Positions 5,436-9,019 of a DNA stretch of 9,019 nt are shown here, in pieces. This stretch comes from Pseudomonadales bacterium (GTDB lineage Bacteria; Pseudomonadota; Gammaproteobacteria; Pseudomonadales; DT-91), in the NCBI GenBank assembly GCA_013215025.1, contig JABSRR010000004.1, forward strand, positions 1-9,019, read 5' to 3'. A program made the position numbers and the translations under genes. The notes under the pieces were generated by a model, which was given only the letters and a program-made list of their open reading frames with translations, had not been told where the DNA came from and ran no database searches. Numbering within the stretch: position 1 is the stretch's first letter; each line of letters opens with the position of its first letter.

Positions 5436-8322
5436 GATATGAGATAAACGCAGGCGCATTGACTTTATCACGCTGTACTCCAAATGGCGCAAGTGCAACC
5501 CCATCATCAGCATGCGTGCTTAGCAGCAACATATTCGCATACGCCTGATTTTTTAGGTCTTGAATAAAGCCTCGCCACGTTGCCGCATCTACTTGCTCAA
5601 TGGCGGCAACTAGCTGCTGCTTGCGCTTGAACGTTTGCTGTTGATCAGCGGCCTGATAAAACAGCGAACGTTGAAAATACTGCGATTGCTCAGCAAGGCT
5701 TTTCGGCGGCTGTGTCAAGTTGCTAATCAATGCCTGCTTATAGGTAGCGAGTTGGCTATCACCAATAAGGTTCAAGCGTGAGAATTGGCTATCGAGATAG
5801 GCAAAGGTCGAGCGATGAATCGCCTCAACGCCAGCTTCGGGTGCCTGTACCACAAACATCAGCCCGGGCTTTCGCCAAAGCGGATAATAGGATTCAAAAA
5901 CAATATAGCCTAGCTGCTCTTCAGTACGCAGCTGATGAAAGTAACCTGGCTCAAGAACGTTAGCCAAAATTAACCATGTTGCTGTTTCAGCGAGACTGTC
6001 ACCTGCGGCCTGCCAATAAAGCAGATAAGCTGCATCGTTATGATCAATATTACGCGGCAACCATTGGGACGGCGCTGCGCTTAGATCCGCCACTTGAAAA
6101 CCGGGCTTGGCATGAACCGCAGCATCACCGACCAATATCGGGCGAAGCTGTTCCGCCAAAGTACGGGCTTGTGATTCAGAGATATTACCGTTGTATAGCG
6201 CTTCAACATTCAAGCGCTGCCAAAAACGCTGCTTAAACTGATTAATATCGTCTAGCTGAATATCCTCTAAAGCCGCTAAACTGTCCTCTATTGGCCACAC
6301 ATTCGATTGCATTTCAGCACGCCAGCGCTGCAGCAGCTGACGATAGGGCATCGACTTTTGACTATTTTTCAAATCATTCTGCAACGCAGTCTTAAGTCTA
6401 GCAAACTGCATAGCATCAAAGCTTGCAGCCTGGTAACGCTGAATCAGTCGCGGCAACAACAAGGCCTGCTTATCACTGAAACCGCTGGTTTGAATACTCA
6501 AGCCAGACTGATAACTTTGCACCGTCGCCGTTACGCCCGCCATATTCACGTCATATAAGAAGGGGTTGAGCGTATCGTTCAGCAAACGCGCATATAAACT
6601 CAGCTTGAGGGATTGGCTTAATGTGCTGATCGGCTCTGCTGGATACAAATAGTGATAGGTATTGAGTTTCGGCTGCTTAAAGGCATCAACCCCCTTATAC
6701 CATAGGGTAAAGGCGTTATTGCCAGCTAAATCTAGCTGTTGCGGTGGTTGCTGCTGTTGCTTTCGATTAATGGGTAATATCGAGGTATTTTGCGGAATGT
6801 AGGGGTTAATTTTAGGCAGAGCTATATCACTCACTGCCTCTGTATTTTCTAACTGCGTAATAAAAGGCTCTGTTAGTCTAGCCACCGCATAAGGGGTTGC
6901 ATAGTAACGCGAGCGTTGATCAGTTTTCACCGTTGGCGAACTGTGAATAAACAGGGCGTTACGCGGTGTCATTGCCGCCAAAATCGCATTAATTTTATCC
7001 GGCTGATAGGCTTCATACATGTATGGCGCGCGCAACAGGTCATTGGCTGCGTAATAATGCATGGCGTTAGACAGTCGCATCACGGTTTGCATTTCACCGG
7101 CTTGATCTTGGTAATCAAAATCAAGCTGATTAATTGCTGCTACTTCTTGATACATTGTGGCAGGAATGCCGCTTTGACGGGTTTGATTAATGGTCGCAAA
7201 GATAGCCGCGACAACTTGATCTAAGGCACGCTCACCAGACTCAGTCAGCTCGACACTAAGCGATAAGACGGTCACACCTTCATAATTGAGCGCCTGACCC
7301 GCCACTAGTGAGTTCACCCAATGGCGTGATTTAAGGTAGGCAAACAAAGATTGCTCACCTTCATGACCTAAGACATGGCCAACAATATTTAACGATTGAT
7401 TAGGGTAGTCGCTTTGCTGATCCTCAAGCGGAAATAAAATAGACAGGCTACGCTGATTTTTTTCAGGTTTAATATTAACCCACTTTGGCAGGTCTGCCGC
7501 TGCAAATAAAGGCTCAGCATAGCCTTTAGCCGGCACCTCCGCTTGAGCTATAGGACTGAACAAACGTTCCACTTCAGCAGCAAGCTGATCAAGATTTCGC
7601 GGCGCAAGCACCACTAAACGCATATTTTCTGCCGCATAATATTGTCGGTAGAAGGCCAACATTTCATCGCGAAGCGCATCGGCATCGCCTGACAAGGTTG
7701 CCAAATTACCGACCGAAAAAAGGCTAAAGGGGTGCTCAGGGTTTACCACCTCTCGCAGCACATCAAGCTGTCGACGTTCATCACTTTTTATCCCCGCCCG
7801 GTATTCGGCATGCACGGCATGTTTTTCTCGCTCGAGATATTGCGCATCGAACAAGGGCGCAATAAAAAATTGTGCAAAACGATCTAATGCAGGCTCAAAC
7901 GCCGTTTCCGTCACATCAAAAAAATAATTGGTATGCTCAAAGCTAGTGTAAGCATTGTGACTGCCACCGTTATCAGCAATGAACGACTGGTACTCGCCGG
8001 CATTCGGATATTTTTCGGTGCCCAGAAACAACATATGCTCAAGAAAGTGTGCCATGCCCAGGCGAGTCTCAGGGTTTTGTGCACTACCTACAAACACATC
8101 CAAGGACGCGGCCGCTTTTTTCGCCTGCATATCAGAGATCAGCAATAGCTGTAAGCCGTTATCCAGCGTCATGTAGCGATAGTCTCGACTATCTGACTGA
8201 CTTTTCACCGGCTGTTGTCCGCCGATCCAGCTGAGTTGGCTACAGCCATACAGACTCAATAGCAGCAACAGTGTAATTGAGCGAGAAAACTGCATGGTGA
8301 AGTAATTCTGTTTATTCTGCAT
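5407..8322 (-). CDS. M16 zinc metallopeptidase, pitrilysin/insulinase type, probable lipoprotein
   Basis: A 971-residue protease of the pitrilysin group (E. coli PtrA is 962 residues), which degrades peptides inside a two-bowl chamber. The inverted zinc motif HFLEH gives H92, E95 and H96, and E173 in HAEYRAG is the third ligand, 77 residues after H96 as in pitrilysin; E166 matches the second conserved glutamate. An active M16 domain (about 48-190) is followed by an M16 C-terminal-type domain (about 200-380) and an inactive second half containing LRTEEQLGYIVF (798-809), a classical insulinase-family motif. The N-terminus carries LLLLLSLYGC, a lipobox-like signal with C27 (tyrosine at -2 is unusual). 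Start: the ATG at 8322 overlaps the upstream permease stop and has AGGCGG 9 bases before it. The ATG at residue 10 (8295) would give a more typical lipoprotein signal but lacks a clear ribosome binding site. Probably periplasmic, membrane-anchored. The exact orthologue name is uncertain. Confidence 0.93.
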   Translation of the reverse strand: MQNKQNYFTMQFSRSITLLLLLSLYGCSQLSWIGGQQPVKSQSDSRDYRYMTLDNGLQLLLISDMQAKKAAASLDVFVGSAQNPETRLGMAHFLEHMLFLGTEKYPNAGEYQSFIADNGGSHNAYTSFEHTNYFFDVTETAFEPALDRFAQFFIAPLFDAQYLEREKHAVHAEYRAGIKSDERRQLDVLREVVNPEHPFSLFSVGNLATLSGDADALRDEMLAFYRQYYAAENMRLVVLAPRNLDQLAAEVERLFSPIAQAEVPAKGYAEPLFAAADLPKWVNIKPEKNQRSLSILFPLEDQQSDYPNQSLNIVGHVLGHEGEQSLFAYLKSRHWVNSLVAGQALNYEGVTVLSLSVELTESGERALDQVVAAIFATINQTRQSGIPATMYQEVAAINQLDFDYQDQAGEMQTVMRLSNAMHYYAANDLLRAPYMYEAYQPDKINAILAAMTPRNALFIHSSPTVKTDQRSRYYATPYAVARLTEPFITQLENTEAVSDIALPKINPYIPQNTSILPINRKQQQQPPQQLDLAGNNAFTLWYKGVDAFKQPKLNTYHYLYPAEPISTLSQSLKLSLYARLLNDTLNPFLYDVNMAGVTATVQSYQSGLSIQTSGFSDKQALLLPRLIQRYQAASFDAMQFARLKTALQNDLKNSQKSMPYRQLLQRWRAEMQSNVWPIEDSLAALEDIQLDDINQFKQRFWQRLNVEALYNGNISESQARTLAEQLRPILVGDAAVHAKPGFQVADLSAAPSQWLPRNIDHNDAAYLLYWQAAGDSLAETATWLILANVLEPGYFHQLRTEEQLGYIVFESYYPLWRKPGLMFVVQAPEAGVEAIHRSTFAYLDSQFSRLNLIGDSQLATYKQALISNLTQPPKSLAEQSQYFQRSLFYQAADQQQTFKRKQQLVAAIEQVDAATWRGFIQDLKNQAYANMLLLSTHADDGVALAPFGVQRDKVNAPAFISYPESNSESNP

Positions 8323-9019
8323 GTTCTGCTACCGCCTGTTCTTGTTTATGGTCTAAACCTCGAGGCCAGGCTTGCAGCAAGGCTTTGATTAAGGTTGCTA
8401 GCGGAATGGCGAAGAACACCCCCCACAAGCCCCATACGCCACCAAAGAACAATACGGCTAAAATAATTGCTAAAGGGTGCATATTAACGGCTTCGGAAAA
8501 CACCAGCGGCACCAACACATTGCCGTCGATAAATTGAATCACAAAATAGGCAATCAGCACCCACCAAAACTGATCGGTAATGCCGAATTGCCAAAATGCC
8601 ACCAGCGTCACAGGTATCGTAATAGCGACCGCACCGACGTATGGCACAATCACCGACAAACCAACCCCGAGCGCTAGCAGTGCTGCATAGTTCAGACCAA
8701 GCATTAAAAACACGACTAACGATGCAACGCCAACGAATAAAATTTCGATCGCCTTACCACGCACATAATTCGCCACCTGTAGATTCATTTCTTGCCACAC
8801 AGCATTCATCATTGGGCGTTTTTGGGGCAGCAGCTTGGCAAGCCAGGCAAGAATCAATTCGCGATCGCGAAGAAAAAAGAATACCAATAAAGGGATCAAT
8901 ACCCCATACACCATGATTGCAAAAATATTTGGCAAGCTGGCTAATGATAAGGAGAGCAATCCTTGACCCGCTTCAGCCACGCGCTGTGTGACCGTTTGCA
9001 TCACTGAATCTAACTGCGC
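8312..9019 (-). CDS. PerM / AI-2E family permease (N-terminus beyond window edge)
   Basis: An inner-membrane protein of the AI-2E transporter superfamily, members of which are proposed exporters of small molecules; the substrate of this one is unknown. 235 residues are visible, against roughly 350 for the family, so about a third at the N-terminus is missing. The frame stays open through 9019 (AQLDSV precedes the GTG-ATG near 9004), so those codons are internal and not the start. Hydrophobic segments lie around FAIMVYGVLIPLLVFFFL, the long stretch ILFVGVASLVVFLML to ITIPVTLVAFW, FWWVLIAYFVIQF, and the final IILAVLFFGGVWGLWGVFFA. The motif DGNVLVPLVFSEAVN followed by HPLAIILAV is diagnostic of PerM-like proteins. 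The charged tail ends in AEHAE. Its stop overlaps the start of the peptidase gene by 11 bases, implying co-transcription and perhaps translational coupling. Confidence 0.92.
   Translation of the reverse strand, partial: AQLDSVMQTVTQRVAEAGQGLLSLSLASLPNIFAIMVYGVLIPLLVFFFLRDRELILAWLAKLLPQKRPMMNAVWQEMNLQVANYVRGKAIEILFVGVASLVVFLMLGLNYAALLALGVGLSVIVPYVGAVAITIPVTLVAFWQFGITDQFWWVLIAYFVIQFIDGNVLVPLVFSEAVNMHPLAIILAVLFFGGVWGLWGVFFAIPLATLIKALLQAWPRGLDHKQEQAVAEHAE

Noticed and set aside
9002..9004. GTG as the start of the permease gene
   Set aside because: The frame remains open to the window edge and the family is about a third longer at the N-terminus, so this GTG is an internal codon.

Overview
The window reads as a chromosomal segment of a gammaproteobacterium of moderate GC. 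The support is a homodimeric-type pyruvate dehydrogenase E1 that aligns with E. coli AceE at a constant three-residue offset at every active-site position checked, an AceF with tandem lipoyl domains, a cybB/yceJ-like cytochrome b561 next to yceI, a pitrilysin-type M16 peptidase and a PerM-type permease. I cannot name the genus. No mobile element, tRNA, rRNA, CRISPR array or phage gene is visible, and I see no unknown gene system. The coding content is ordinary housekeeping; the less ordinary material is in the non-coding DNA.

Layout. Positions 1-3377 (minus strand) hold aceE followed by the 5' third or so of aceF, which runs off the left edge. The two genes are 18 bases apart and form the start of a pyruvate dehydrogenase operon. 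Positions 3378-4081 are a gene-free 704-base region between divergent operons. No pdhR lies next to aceE. Instead the region holds several precise inverted repeats: an alternating TCAGAC array at 3549-3622, a 6-4-6 dyad at 3513-3528, a 15-base palindrome at 3755-3769, and an ACTACA/TGTAGT array at 3941-3973 that contains a palindrome resembling the HexR operator. An AT-rich block lies at about 3822-3895 and a consensus TATAAT box at 4050-4055. Positions 4082-5260 (plus strand) hold a di-haem cytochrome b561 and a secreted YceI protein, a likely two-gene operon. A long hairpin without a T-tract (5270-5309) lies between yceI and the convergent peptidase. Positions 5407-9019 (minus strand) hold a PerM/AI-2E family permease, missing its N-terminus at the right edge, overlapping by 11 bases a 971-residue M16 zinc peptidase that carries a lipoprotein-like signal.

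How the genes work together. AceE and AceF are E1 and E2 of the complex that converts pyruvate to acetyl-CoA. The b561 and YceI proteins are a recurrent pair thought to handle electrons and isoprenoid-type ligands at the membrane and in the periplasm. The permease and peptidase are probably co-transcribed, but their functional link is unknown. If the HexR-like site is real, the intergenic region would tie this locus to central carbon control.
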